From DATBGE01 sp036558125 (GTDB taxonomy: Bacteria > Gemmatimonadota > Gemmatimonadetes > Gemmatimonadales > GWC2-71-9): 64,000 nucleotides of DNA. The DNA lies in the NCBI GenBank assembly GCA_036558125.1, contig DATBGE010000146.1:53663-117662 (forward strand), written 5' to 3'. Under the pieces are notes generated by a model. That model worked only from the letters and a program-made list of their open reading frames with translations, searched no databases and was not told the DNA's origin. Both the position numbers and the translations under genes were made by a program. Positions 16,191 through 24,973 of the stretch are shown one piece after another. The stretch's first letter is position 1, and every line of letters begins with the position of its first letter.

Positions 16191-18814
16191 CGGCCTCCGC
16201 CAACTCCCCGCACGATACCTTCCGCCCGCAAGCCGCGGGGAAATTGCTCCGCCACGGCGAGGACCTGCTCGGCAGTGACGGCGCGATAACGATCGGCTGT
16301 TCCCTCCAAGTCGGCCAAGCCGTTTCCGGTGAGCCAGGCCTCGACGATCTCTGAAGCAAGGGCCGAGGCCGATTGGCGTTCGACGTCAACCTGGCCGGCG
16401 AGATAGTTTCTGGCCCGGTTGAGCTCCTCCGCGGTCACCCGATCCACAGCGAAACGTGACAGTTCTTCCAGCATCGCCGACCGAGCCTCGGCCTCCCGCT
16501 CCGGCGCGGTTGCGATGTAGGTGAGCAGCGCTCCGCCCCGTCCCTTCTGCCACGAAGACGCCACCACGGTGTAGGCCAGCGATCGCTTGTCGCGCAGCGC
16601 CTCGAACAATCTGCCACCGAGCCCGCTCGCAATCGCCGCCCAGAGCTCGGCTGCGAGCCGCTGCGGACTCCTGCGGGAGGGCCCGGGGAAAACCATCGCC
16701 ACTGCCGTCTGGGCCTTACTCCGGTTGACGACCCGCTCGACCGGCTCGCCGTCGTTGAACCAGGGGAGATCCTCCGACCGGAAGGCAGAAGTTCTGGCCG
16801 CGTCGTCTCCGAACACTCCGGCAAGGGCATCGCGTGCCTGCTCCGGGGTAAGATCGCCGACGGCAACCACGACGCCGCGCAGTGGATCGATACCGGTCCG
16901 GTGCCAGGCCCGCACATCTTCCGGAGTGAGAGCGAAGACAGTGTCGGGGAATCCGATTACGGGAACTCCATACCCGCGATCGCCAAATGCTGCGCCGAAG
17001 GCGAGCTGGAAGGGATAGCGGAACATGTCGTCCGTTACCTGAGCCGCCTCTTCGGCCAGCAGTCTCTGCTCCGCCCGCACCTGTTCGTCGCGGAATAGCG
17101 GTTCCCGAAAAACGGACCTCAGGAGTCCTGCCGCTTCCGCCAGATTCGGCGCGAGCACCGTCGTCCCGAAACCGAACCAATCGTAGGTGACGCTCGATGC
17201 GAGGGAGCCTCCCAACCGCTCGAACGCGAACGCCAATCCGGCAGCGTCGAACTCCCCTGCTCCACGAATCGCACTGCGAATGGTCAGCGCGCCGAGACCT
17301 GCCTGGCTCGCTGGCTCGAAGTGTAGTCGCGGAACGTAGAGACCGAGTGAGACGGTGGGCACTCCCGGCTTGCGCTGGATCAGCAGATCCCAGGCGGGAA
17401 GCGCCGCATGCATCAGGCCAGCTTCGACGCGACTCGGGATCGTCCGCGGAGCTCTGACAGGCGCCGGCACGGCCGAAAGCTCACGGACGCTGCTGGTCCC
17501 GGACCGGGAGAATGCGCCAGTGAGGATGCTGGGCGTCAGATCATCCCCTCGGTCGCGCGGATGACAAACCACCGCCGCCAACCGGTCCGGCAGCAGGATT
17601 CTCGCGGCCGCTTCACAGACCCGATCACCATCGATCGTGGCGAGTTCCTGAAACTCCCGATCCAGCAGGGAGATGTCCTCGAGCGCTTCGGCCCCCGCGA
17701 GTGCGGCCGCTCGACCCACCATGGACTCCATGCGACGCGCCCATCGGGTAAGCAGAAGGGCCCGGGCCCGTTCCAGGTCCGCAGCGGGAGCACTCTTCGT
17801 GGTCAGCCGATTGACCGCGGCAGCCATTGCTTCGAGGACCGCTTCCATCCGGGCGGGCTCGAACTCGGCGCCGATACTGAACACGCCGATCTCGGTCGGC
17901 GAGTAGTGGTGCGCACCCACCGAAGTCGCGATGCCGGCCTCGCGCAGGCCCTGGTACAGCCAGCTCCCTCTTCCCGCACCCAGAATCGCGGCAGCGAGGT
18001 CGAGCGCCACAGCGTCGCGATCCAGGGCGGGGACACCCTGCCATCCGATCGCCAGCTCGCTCAGAGTGACATCGGCCCGAAGAGTCCGTCCCCGGACGTC
18101 ATGGCGATCCGGCTCGGCCGGTGATAAATCGATCGCGCCGGGTGCTGGAGCCCAGTTCCCGTACGCCGCGCGAGCGAGATCCAGAGCAGCCTCCGGATCT
18201 ACGTCTCCTACAATCCCTACAATGGTTCGCGACGGCACGTAACGGGACTTGTAGTAACCGAGCACGTCCTCCCGGGTGAACTTGGCGAGATCCTCCTCTC
18301 GCCCGATACGCCAGCGCCGCATTCGGTGCCGGTCGTACAGGGTTTCATGCAGGGTTTCCGCGGTGAGCGCGGCCGGAGTGTCGAGCTTTCTCCGGGCTTC
18401 CTGGATCACGACGCCGAGCTCCCGGCGCAACTCGTCGGGATCTATGAGTGAGTGCTGCAACGCATCGGCCTGAATGTCGATCGCGGCCTGAAGACTCGAG
18501 GACGGCAGGGCGACGATATAGGAGGTGTGATCGTAGCTCGTCGATGCGTTGAGATAGCCGCCGGCGGCCTTGGTCTCTTTGGCAATCTCGCCAACTCGGC
18601 GGCGCAACGTCCCTTTGAAGAACATGTGCTCCAGCACATGGGAGATGCCGACCCACTTATCCGGCTCGTCGAAGAATCCCGCCTTGACGTGAGTGACGAG
18701 CGCGGCAACTCGCGCGGACCGTTCGGGCAGCACCAACAGGGTCAGCCCGTTGGGCAGTACCTCGCGGCGTACTCCCTGAGTCCAGCCGGGGAGAGAGAGC
18801 GGTGAGATGGCCAT
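16187..18814 (-). CDS. M16-family zinc metallopeptidase, fused two-domain form
   Basis: 875 residues, about twice a single M16 subunit. The N-terminal half carries the inverted zinc motif HVLEHMFFKGT (HxxEH) and the downstream Glu in ELGVVIQEARRK. The C-terminal half keeps the M16C fold (RVVNRSKAQTAVAMVFPGPSRRSPQ) without a second HxxEH. This active plus inactive pairing is the pitrilysin/PqqF-like arrangement in one chain. There is no signal peptide. It lies about 11 kb from the pqq genes, so a role in PqqA cleavage is possible but unsupported. Confidence 0.9.
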   Translation of the reverse strand: MAISPLSLPGWTQGVRREVLPNGLTLLVLPERSARVAALVTHVKAGFFDEPDKWVGISHVLEHMFFKGTLRRRVGEIAKETKAAGGYLNASTSYDHTSYIVALPSSSLQAAIDIQADALQHSLIDPDELRRELGVVIQEARRKLDTPAALTAETLHETLYDRHRMRRWRIGREEDLAKFTREDVLGYYKSRYVPSRTIVGIVGDVDPEAALDLARAAYGNWAPAPGAIDLSPAEPDRHDVRGRTLRADVTLSELAIGWQGVPALDRDAVALDLAAAILGAGRGSWLYQGLREAGIATSVGAHHYSPTEIGVFSIGAEFEPARMEAVLEAMAAAVNRLTTKSAPAADLERARALLLTRWARRMESMVGRAAALAGAEALEDISLLDREFQELATIDGDRVCEAAARILLPDRLAAVVCHPRDRGDDLTPSILTGAFSRSGTSSVRELSAVPAPVRAPRTIPSRVEAGLMHAALPAWDLLIQRKPGVPTVSLGLYVPRLHFEPASQAGLGALTIRSAIRGAGEFDAAGLAFAFERLGGSLASSVTYDWFGFGTTVLAPNLAEAAGLLRSVFREPLFRDEQVRAEQRLLAEEAAQVTDDMFRYPFQLAFGAAFGDRGYGVPVIGFPDTVFALTPEDVRAWHRTGIDPLRGVVVAVGDLTPEQARDALAGVFGDDAARTSAFRSEDLPWFNDGEPVERVVNRSKAQTAVAMVFPGPSRRSPQRLAAELWAAIASGLGGRLFEALRDKRSLAYTVVASSWQKGRGGALLTYIATAPEREAEARSAMLEELSRFAVDRVTAEELNRARNYLAGQVDVERQSASALASEIVEAWLTGNGLADLEGTADRYRAVTAEQVLAVAEQFPRGLRAEGIVRGVGGGR

Positions 18815-18822
18815 TCTGAAAA

Positions 18823-18854
18823 TGGTAGCGCCGCACGAGGGTGCGGCGCTACCA
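18823..18854 (-). terminator. Intrinsic terminator of the TPR gene
   Basis: A perfect 14-bp stem, TGGTAGCGCCGCAC with GTGCGGCGCTACCA, and a 4-nt loop. Read on the minus strand it is followed by TTTTCAG. It lies between the TPR gene and the M16 gene. Confidence 0.85.
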
Positions 18855-18889
18855 CAGCCGGAGGAGCCGGCCGATGAAGGAGTTTGCGC

Positions 18890-20005
18890 TCAGACCAGCC
18901 GAAGAACCCCCGCCTCGACGCTGCCCAGGATGAACGCTTCGGCGTCGGTGGTCGGGATGATGACCCCGGTCTCAGCCGCGCCACGCCGGGCCAGATCAAC
19001 CATGAACTCCATCATAGTCGCGTGAGCCCACTCCCGGTCCGCCGCCTTCATCTGCTGCAGAATCTCTTCGAACGAACCGCGGAAGGTGCGGCCTGTGAGG
19101 GTCGTGACCGCGTGAGGCCCGCCGCCAGTCGGGCGCTTCTGCATGGCGTGCAGTTCGGTGAGCAGCGTCCCGAAGAGCTCGAGCTGCGTCGGATCCCGCA
19201 GGGTGCCGTCGGGCTGGGTCGCCTCGACCTCGGCCAACAGCAGATCCAGACTGTCCGGCTCGCCGGCGACCTCGCCCAGCCTGGTAAACCAGGGCCGCAG
19301 CTCGGGATCGTCGTCTGGCAGGTGGTAGACCGATTTCTTGAGCTCGATCAGCCGCCAGATGCCCAGCTCGTCGTAGTGATCCTCGGGGACGGTTTGATGC
19401 AGATGATGCAGGGCCGCCTCGGTCTCACCGCGATCATAGAGCATATTCGCGAGATAGATCCGCGACTCGCAGTAGTGCGGATCGATCTGCAAGGCCCGGC
19501 GCAACCAGTAGAGAGCGCCGCTGTCATCGTTCAGCCGGTGCGCCGCGTACCCGACACAGGCCGAGGCCTCGGCGCAATCGGGCTGCGCGTTGACCGCGAA
19601 TTCGAAGAACCGCTGCGCCGCGGCGAGAATTCCCTCCCGGAACAGGGCACGGCCGATCTGCAGCATCAGCTCGTGATCGTCCCGGAAGCCCAGCACCAGG
19701 ATCTGCTCGAACGCTGTTAGCGCTCCGTGACGATCCCCCAGCTTGAGCAGCACCTCTCCGTATCCCGCCAGCGCGTCTTCGTGATCCGAATCGAGCGCCA
19801 GAGCGGTCTCAAAACTGCGCCGCGCCCACGCGATTTCTTCACGGGCGAGAAACGCGTAAGCCATCCCGACGTGGAGTTCCACGGAGTTGGGATAGAGGGC
19901 GGTGCCTTCTCGGAGAAGCTCGACGGCGTCGTCGTAATGGCCGTCGTTGTACAACTGGTGGGCGTGTTCGTCGTAGTCGTCGGAGCTGAAAAACCGATCG
20001 TCCAT
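18890..20005 (-). CDS. Tetratricopeptide-repeat protein
   Basis: 371 residues from ATG 20005 (MDDRFFSSDDYDEHAHQLYNDG). About six or seven 34-residue TPR units follow (for example SVELHVGMAYAFLAREEIAWARRSFETALALDSDHEDALAGYGEVLLKLGDRHGALTAFEQIL). The C-terminal 150 residues are a non-repeat domain. It is cytoplasmic and probably a scaffold with unknown partner. The longer frame to 20113 runs into the divergent control region and is rejected. Confidence 0.82.
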   Translation of the reverse strand: MDDRFFSSDDYDEHAHQLYNDGHYDDAVELLREGTALYPNSVELHVGMAYAFLAREEIAWARRSFETALALDSDHEDALAGYGEVLLKLGDRHGALTAFEQILVLGFRDDHELMLQIGRALFREGILAAAQRFFEFAVNAQPDCAEASACVGYAAHRLNDDSGALYWLRRALQIDPHYCESRIYLANMLYDRGETEAALHHLHQTVPEDHYDELGIWRLIELKKSVYHLPDDDPELRPWFTRLGEVAGEPDSLDLLLAEVEATQPDGTLRDPTQLELFGTLLTELHAMQKRPTGGGPHAVTTLTGRTFRGSFEEILQQMKAADREWAHATMMEFMVDLARRGAAETGVIIPTTDAEAFILGSVEAGVLRLV

Positions 20006-20122
20006 CGGGGGGTGCCTCCGGTGACGAATGATCTTAAAGTAGGAAGGTCGCCCATCGGGAACAAGGGAGGCCTCCCTTCCCAAGTCCTTTCCAGTTGACA
20101 ATCTACGCGTCAAAAATATATT

Positions 20123-20136
20123 ACTGGCTGGTCAGT
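20123..20136. promoter_or_regulatory. Putative TetR operator upstream of tetR-tolC-emrAB
   Basis: ACTGGCTGGTCAGT is an imperfect dyad (ACTG N6 CAGT) between an AT-rich tract (CAAAAATATATTA) and AGGAGA before ATG 20156. TetR/AcrR repressors of efflux operons typically bind such dyads in their own promoters, so autorepression is likely. Confidence 0.5.
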
Positions 20137-20155
20137 TATTTAGGAGACAGGTCAT

Positions 20156-20827
20156 ATGTCGAGCTCAACTGCTGAAGATCGCCTGCCCCGCTGGCAACGC
20201 CGACCCGAGTCGCGGCCCGAAGAGATCATCGGCGCAGCCCTGCACGTCTTCGGCGAGCAGGGGTTTGCCCGCACTCGGCTCGAGGACGTTGCGAAGCGTG
20301 CGGGAGTGAGCAAGGGAACGCTGTACCTCTACTTCAAATCCAAGGAAGACCTCTTCCGCGAGATGGCGCGGTCGTGTGTGAGTGCCAGCCTCGCCGAAGG
20401 GGAGGAATTTGTCCGCACCTTCCAGGGCTCGACCAGAGAACTGCTCGAACAATTCATCCGTCGCTACTGGGCCAAGATGAATGATCCCGTGAATCTCCGG
20501 CTGATTCGAGTCGTCCATCTCGAGCTCACCAACTTCCCCGAGCTGGCCCGCTTCTACTTCCAGGAAGTCATCATGCAGATGCGGAGCCTGATCCAGTCGA
20601 TCATCCAGCTGGGGATCGAGCGGGGCGAGTTCCGGCCCGTGAATCCGGGATTTGCTGCCCGGGCGCTGCAAACCCTCTGCACGCAACTGGCGCAGTACCA
20701 GCACCATTTCCGCGCTTACGACCTCCATCCCATGTCGCACGAAGAGCTGCAGTCGGGGATCATCGATCTATATCTGAACGGTGTCCTGCTGCAGCCTGGT
20801 TCAGCAGAGTTGAAGGAAGCAGTATGA
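20156..20827 (+). CDS. TetR/AcrR-family transcriptional regulator
   Basis: 223 residues. The N-terminal helix-turn-helix reads IIGAALHVFGEQGFARTRLEDVAKRAGVSKGTLYLYFKSKEDLF, the exact TetR_N pattern. The C-terminal domain senses a ligand. It is first in an operon with tolC, MFP and MFS genes and overlaps tolC by 4 bp (ATGA), so it probably represses the pump it is encoded with. Confidence 0.92.
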   Translation: MSSSTAEDRLPRWQRRPESRPEEIIGAALHVFGEQGFARTRLEDVAKRAGVSKGTLYLYFKSKEDLFREMARSCVSASLAEGEEFVRTFQGSTRELLEQFIRRYWAKMNDPVNLRLIRVVHLELTNFPELARFYFQEVIMQMRSLIQSIIQLGIERGEFRPVNPGFAARALQTLCTQLAQYQHHFRAYDLHPMSHEELQSGIIDLYLNGVLLQPGSAELKEAV

Positions 20828-22125
20828 CCCGTATCTCACTCTTGGTTCTCGCTACTCTGGCACTCACTCAGAGTGCGGCGGCGCAGGTCAGTCCCGGGCC
20901 GCTCACCTTGGCTCAGGCCATTGCGCTGGGCCGGGAGCGCGGCATTAACGCAGCCCTGGCCCGTTACAACGTCCAAGTGGCGGAAGCCCGCAAAGGCCAG
21001 CGGCGGGCGGACCTGCTGCCCAGCGTCACGCTGAACGGTTCTGTCGCTCGCAAGACGATCAACTTCGAAGAGTTCGGGTTCCCCGGGATCATCGGGGTGG
21101 GCCCTGACTTCAATGTGCTGAATTTCAACGTCCAGGCCTCGCAGACGATTTTCAACATGAGCTCGATTTCGCGGCTTCATGCGGCAAAAGATTCGGCATT
21201 GGCCAGCGGCTACGACGCACGGGCCGTCGGTGATCTCTCCGCCGCCGAGGCGGGCCTGGCATACCTGCAGGTCTTGAGTGCTGAGGAGGCCGTCGCGGCC
21301 CGCATGGCCGACAGCACCATCGCTGCCGAGCTGCTCGACCAGGCAAGGAAGCTGACTGCGGCAGGCGTGAGTCCGATCATCGACCAGACCCGGAGCGAGG
21401 TGAACTTCGCCGCGGTCCGGACCCAGCTGGAGGTGGCGCGCAACGAGCGCGACCGGGCCCGGCTGGATCTGGCGCGCGTGCTCGAGCTCCCTCCCTCTCA
21501 GCCGATCGTCCTTTCGGATTCGCTGGGGCCGGCCACGATGACCGTGCCGAGGGATAGCGACGAGGCCGTCGCGTTCGCGTTGGAGCACCGCCCCGACATG
21601 CTCGCCGAGCAGCAGAGAACCAAGGCGGTCGAGACCTCGCTTCGCGCAATTGGACAGGAATACATCCCCAATGTCGTCGCCACAGGGGCGCTCTTCGAGA
21701 GCGGGAAGGAATTCAGTACTCTCGACAACACCTACCTGGTGCAACTCGGCATCAGCCTCCCGCTGCTCGATGGTTGGAAACGCCCGGCCCGGCAACAAGA
21801 AGGGCAGGCTAGGCTGGACGCGCAGAAGCTCCGGGAAAGCCACCTCCGCCTCGAAGTGGAAACAGAAACCCGGCAGGCACTGTTGGATCTGACCTCCGCT
21901 GAGCAGCAGGTGACCCTGGCTACCGACCGGGTGCGCCTCTCGGAACAGGAACTGGCGCAGGCCCAGCAGCGCTTTGACGCAGGCGTGGCAGGCAGCATCG
22001 AGACGACCAATGCGCAGGGTGCGCTTTTCACGGCCCGAAACGCGTTGATCCAGGCTCGCGTTGGATATGCAACCGCCCGGGTGAGGACCTATCGGGCGCT
22101 GGGTGTCGTAGATCAACTCCAGTAA
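20824..22125 (+). CDS. TolC-family outer-membrane efflux protein
   Basis: 433 residues. The signal peptide is MTRISLLVLATLALTQSAAAQ. Two outer-membrane efflux protein repeats follow, with long coiled helices (RADLLPSVTLNGS, then later QLGISLPLLDGWKRPARQQEGQARLDAQKL and FDAGVAGSIETTNAQGALFTARNALIQARVGYATARVRTYRALG). It forms the exit duct for the EmrA/EmrB-like pump encoded next. Confidence 0.9.
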   Translation: MTRISLLVLATLALTQSAAAQVSPGPLTLAQAIALGRERGINAALARYNVQVAEARKGQRRADLLPSVTLNGSVARKTINFEEFGFPGIIGVGPDFNVLNFNVQASQTIFNMSSISRLHAAKDSALASGYDARAVGDLSAAEAGLAYLQVLSAEEAVAARMADSTIAAELLDQARKLTAAGVSPIIDQTRSEVNFAAVRTQLEVARNERDRARLDLARVLELPPSQPIVLSDSLGPATMTVPRDSDEAVAFALEHRPDMLAEQQRTKAVETSLRAIGQEYIPNVVATGALFESGKEFSTLDNTYLVQLGISLPLLDGWKRPARQQEGQARLDAQKLRESHLRLEVETETRQALLDLTSAEQQVTLATDRVRLSEQELAQAQQRFDAGVAGSIETTNAQGALFTARNALIQARVGYATARVRTYRALGVVDQLQ

Positions 22126-22146
22126 CGGAACGAACAGGAAGCTTTT

Positions 22147-23235
22147 ATGGCAACGCATGCAGTCGAATCGACTCTCGAGACTTCAGTCCCCGCCAGGAAA
22201 CGGCGGGTGCTGCCGATGCTTGTTGTGACCGCCGCCGCGCTCGTCCTGGGAGCATTCGCCATCACCAAGTGGCGCTTCTCCCAGACGCATGAGTCGACGG
22301 ACAATGCCCAGGTTGATGGCCACATCACAGTCATCTCGCCCCGGGTCCAGGCCTTCGTCTCCCAGGTTCGGGTGGACGACAATCAGCGGGTAAACCAGGG
22401 CGACACGCTGGTTGTGCTGGACGATCGGGACCTGCGGGTGAAGGAGGCTCAAGCCAGGGCCGACCTTGCGAGCGCACTGGCGGCAGCGGGAAACCAGACC
22501 CGTGGCGGGCAAGCGCAGGCTCAACTCGCCTGGAGCGAGGCTCAGGCTTCGAGCGCGCAGGCCAACATCGCTTCAGCCGAGGCGGCCGCCCGGAAGGCCG
22601 CAGCGGACCTGGAACGGATGAAAGTGCTGGCCAACGAACGCATCGTACCAGCGCAACAGCTGGATGAATCCGAGGCTGCGGCCGATGCCGCAAAGGCCAA
22701 TCTCTCCGCCGCACAGAAGCAGGCCTCCGCGGCGCAGAGCCAGGTCTCGGCGTATGGCGCGGCGGTTACCGGGGCAACCGCCCGCTTGGAGAGTGCTCAG
22801 GCAGCGCTCGACAACGCGCAGCTCCAGCGGAGCTACACCGTCATCACAGCCCCCATGACCGGAGTCGTGGCCAAGCGAACCGTGGAGCCCGGCGCTCTGG
22901 TCAGTGTTGGCCAGGGATTAATGCAGCTGATTCCGGAAAACGACATGTGGGTCACAGCGAACCTCAAGGAGACGCAGGTCCGCGATGTGAATCCCGGCGA
23001 CAAGGCCAACTTCACGGTTGATGCCTATCCGGGCCGCACGTTTTACGGTCACGTCGAGAGCCTGAGTCCGGCGACCGGTGCCAAGTTCTCTCTGCTCCCA
23101 CCCGACAACGCTACGGGGAACTTCACCAAGGTGGTTCAGCGGGTCCCGGTAAGGATCGCAGTGGACTCCGGTGCCGATGCCGAGCATCCACTGCGCCCGG
23201 GCATGTCGGTCGACGTCACGATCCAGACCAAGTAA
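22147..23235 (+). CDS. HlyD/EmrA-type membrane fusion protein
   Basis: 362 residues. One N-terminal membrane anchor is followed by the lipoyl half-motif STDNAQVDGHITVISPRVQAFVSQVRVDDNQRVNQGDTLVVLD, a long Ala-rich coiled coil (about residues 95-220) and the second lipoyl half (YTVITAPMTGVVAKRTVEPGALVSVGQGLMQLI). It links the MFS pump to the TolC-like channel. It lies 21 bp after tolC and 6 bp before the MFS gene. Confidence 0.92.
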   Translation: MATHAVESTLETSVPARKRRVLPMLVVTAAALVLGAFAITKWRFSQTHESTDNAQVDGHITVISPRVQAFVSQVRVDDNQRVNQGDTLVVLDDRDLRVKEAQARADLASALAAAGNQTRGGQAQAQLAWSEAQASSAQANIASAEAAARKAAADLERMKVLANERIVPAQQLDESEAAADAAKANLSAAQKQASAAQSQVSAYGAAVTGATARLESAQAALDNAQLQRSYTVITAPMTGVVAKRTVEPGALVSVGQGLMQLIPENDMWVTANLKETQVRDVNPGDKANFTVDAYPGRTFYGHVESLSPATGAKFSLLPPDNATGNFTKVVQRVPVRIAVDSGADAEHPLRPGMSVDVTIQTK

Positions 23236-23241
23236 GGACAG

Positions 23242-24828
23242 ATGGCGACGTTTGCACTGCCTGCCCGGCAGGTCCGCCTCTCACGGGAAGCGGTTTACAG
23301 CGCCCGCTACCTCATTGCCTTCGCGGTAGTGTCGGCAAGCGTTCTCGAGCTGGTGGACACCAGCATCGTGAACGTGGCGATTCCCCACATGATGGGGAAC
23401 CTGGGTGCGACACTGGACGAGATCGCCTGGGTCAGCACAGGCTATATCGTAGCCAACGTCATCATCCTGCCGTTGACCAGCTGGCTGTCGGACCGCTTCG
23501 GCCGCCGGAACTACTACACCGGCTCGATCATCCTTTTTACGATCGCGTCCTTCCTCGCCGGCAATGCCCACACGCTGGAGGAGTTGATCGCCGCCCGGGT
23601 GATCCAGGGCATCGGTGGTGGCGCGCTCATCTCCACGGCCCAGGCCATTCTGTTCGACGTCTTTCCGTTGCGGGAACGCGGGAAGGCAATGGCCATCTTC
23701 GGCATGGGCGTGATGGTGGGGCCAACGCTGGGACCCACCCTGGGCGGTTGGATCACCGACAACTATTCCTGGCCCTGGATCTTCTACATCAACATCCCGC
23801 TCGGCATCCTGGCGGCGATGATGACCTGGCGGTACGTGCCCGAGCCCGAGCACCCGAACGAGCGGGTGGACCACGTGGACTGGCTCGGTCTGGCGCTGCT
23901 GATCGTCGGCATCGGGTGCCTCCAGGTCCTGCTCGAACGGGGAGAGTCCAAGGGATGGTTCGAGTCAAATGAGATCCGGACCGAGACTCTGCTTGCCACG
24001 GTCGCTCTGATCGGGTTCGTGTGGCACGAGCTGACCACCGAACATCCGGTCGTAGACCTGCGCATCCTGCGCAACCGCCAGCTCGCGGCCGGCGTCGTGT
24101 TCGGACTGATTCTTGGCTTCGCCCTGTACGCCAGCGTCTTCGCCTTGCCGGTGTTTCTGCAGACGCTGCGGGGATACACCGCGTGGGATACCGGGAAAGT
24201 GATCCTGCCGGGCGCCATTGCCAGTGCGATCACGATGGCTGTCACCGGGCGAATTACCGGCAAGGTGGATGCGCGCTATCTGATCGTCACGGGAGTGGGA
24301 CTCTTCTTCTGGGCGATGTGGCTGCATTACCACTTCACACTCGAGATCGGGATGCACGATCTCTTGCTGCCGATGATCCTCCGTGGCGTGGGCCTCGGTC
24401 TCATCTTCGTCCCGCTCACCCAGGTCGCCGTCGCCGACCTCCGTCCCCAGCAGCTTGCTCAGGGGACGGGCCTCTTCAACCTCTCTCGTCAGTTGGGCGG
24501 CAGCTTTGGGATCGCCGTGGCGGCGACGTTGCTGACCCGATTCACCGAGCAGAGTCGCGAGGGTCTGCGCGCGCACCTGACACCGACAGAGCCATCGACC
24601 GCTGCCTGGCTGCAGGCGACCGTGGCCCGGATGCAGCACCTGGGTGGCAGCTTCCAGGAAGCCCAGGCGAGAGCGTATCGCCTGCTCAATCTCCACCTCG
24701 ACGCCCAGGCCGGCATGATCGCGTTCGAGAAGGTCTTCCTGATCATGGGAATCACCTTCGTCATCGCGTTGCCGCTTCTGCTGCTGTTCCGGACGGGAAG
24801 GACGCAGGGAGGGCCGGTCGGACACTAG
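23242..24828 (+). CDS. DHA2-family MFS drug/proton antiporter (EmrB-like)
   Basis: 528 residues and about 14 membrane helices. DTSIVNVAIPHMMGNLGATLDEIAWVSTGYIVANVIILPLTSWLSDRFGRRNYY covers the D1 motif and motif A of DHA2 transporters. GMGVMVGPTLGPTLGGWITDNYSWPWIFYINIPLG is motif C plus the family landmark. With its MFP and TolC partners it forms a tripartite pump that expels hydrophobic compounds. Confidence 0.93.
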   Translation: MATFALPARQVRLSREAVYSARYLIAFAVVSASVLELVDTSIVNVAIPHMMGNLGATLDEIAWVSTGYIVANVIILPLTSWLSDRFGRRNYYTGSIILFTIASFLAGNAHTLEELIAARVIQGIGGGALISTAQAILFDVFPLRERGKAMAIFGMGVMVGPTLGPTLGGWITDNYSWPWIFYINIPLGILAAMMTWRYVPEPEHPNERVDHVDWLGLALLIVGIGCLQVLLERGESKGWFESNEIRTETLLATVALIGFVWHELTTEHPVVDLRILRNRQLAAGVVFGLILGFALYASVFALPVFLQTLRGYTAWDTGKVILPGAIASAITMAVTGRITGKVDARYLIVTGVGLFFWAMWLHYHFTLEIGMHDLLLPMILRGVGLGLIFVPLTQVAVADLRPQQLAQGTGLFNLSRQLGGSFGIAVAATLLTRFTEQSREGLRAHLTPTEPSTAAWLQATVARMQHLGGSFQEAQARAYRLLNLHLDAQAGMIAFEKVFLIMGITFVIALPLLLLFRTGRTQGGPVGH

Positions 24829-24830
24829 AC

Positions 24831-24965
24831 AGCGGGAACGAGGAACATTTGTAGCGGCTGGCACACTGAAGAACGAATAGGAACCAGGAATCGGCCAGCT
24901 TAATTTTAGCTTCTGTTCTCTGTTCTCTGTTCTCTGTTCTCTGTTCCCTGTTCCCTGTTCCCGCT
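24831..24965. repeat. Heptamer array 4xCTGTTCT + 3xCTGTTCC with distant inverted arm (locus C)
   Basis: From 24913 to 24961 the heptamer is CTGTTCT four times, then CTGTTCC three times, followed by CGCTTCT. Near 24831 the sequence AGCGGGAACGAGGAAC is complementary (14 of 16) to 24950-24965, so the whole spacer can close into one large hairpin after the MFS stop. The decarboxylase frame starts 8 bp after the array. Confidence 0.85.
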
Positions 24966-24973
24966 TCTCGCCT

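Noticed and set aside
16187..18814. M16 peptidase as the PqqA-processing protease
   Set aside because: The family is right, but it is 11 kb away, separately oriented and without pqq linkage. Not claimed.
24913..24966. Heptamer run as CRISPR or IS end
   Set aside because: Units are contiguous 7-mers. There is no transposase frame, target duplication or spacer.
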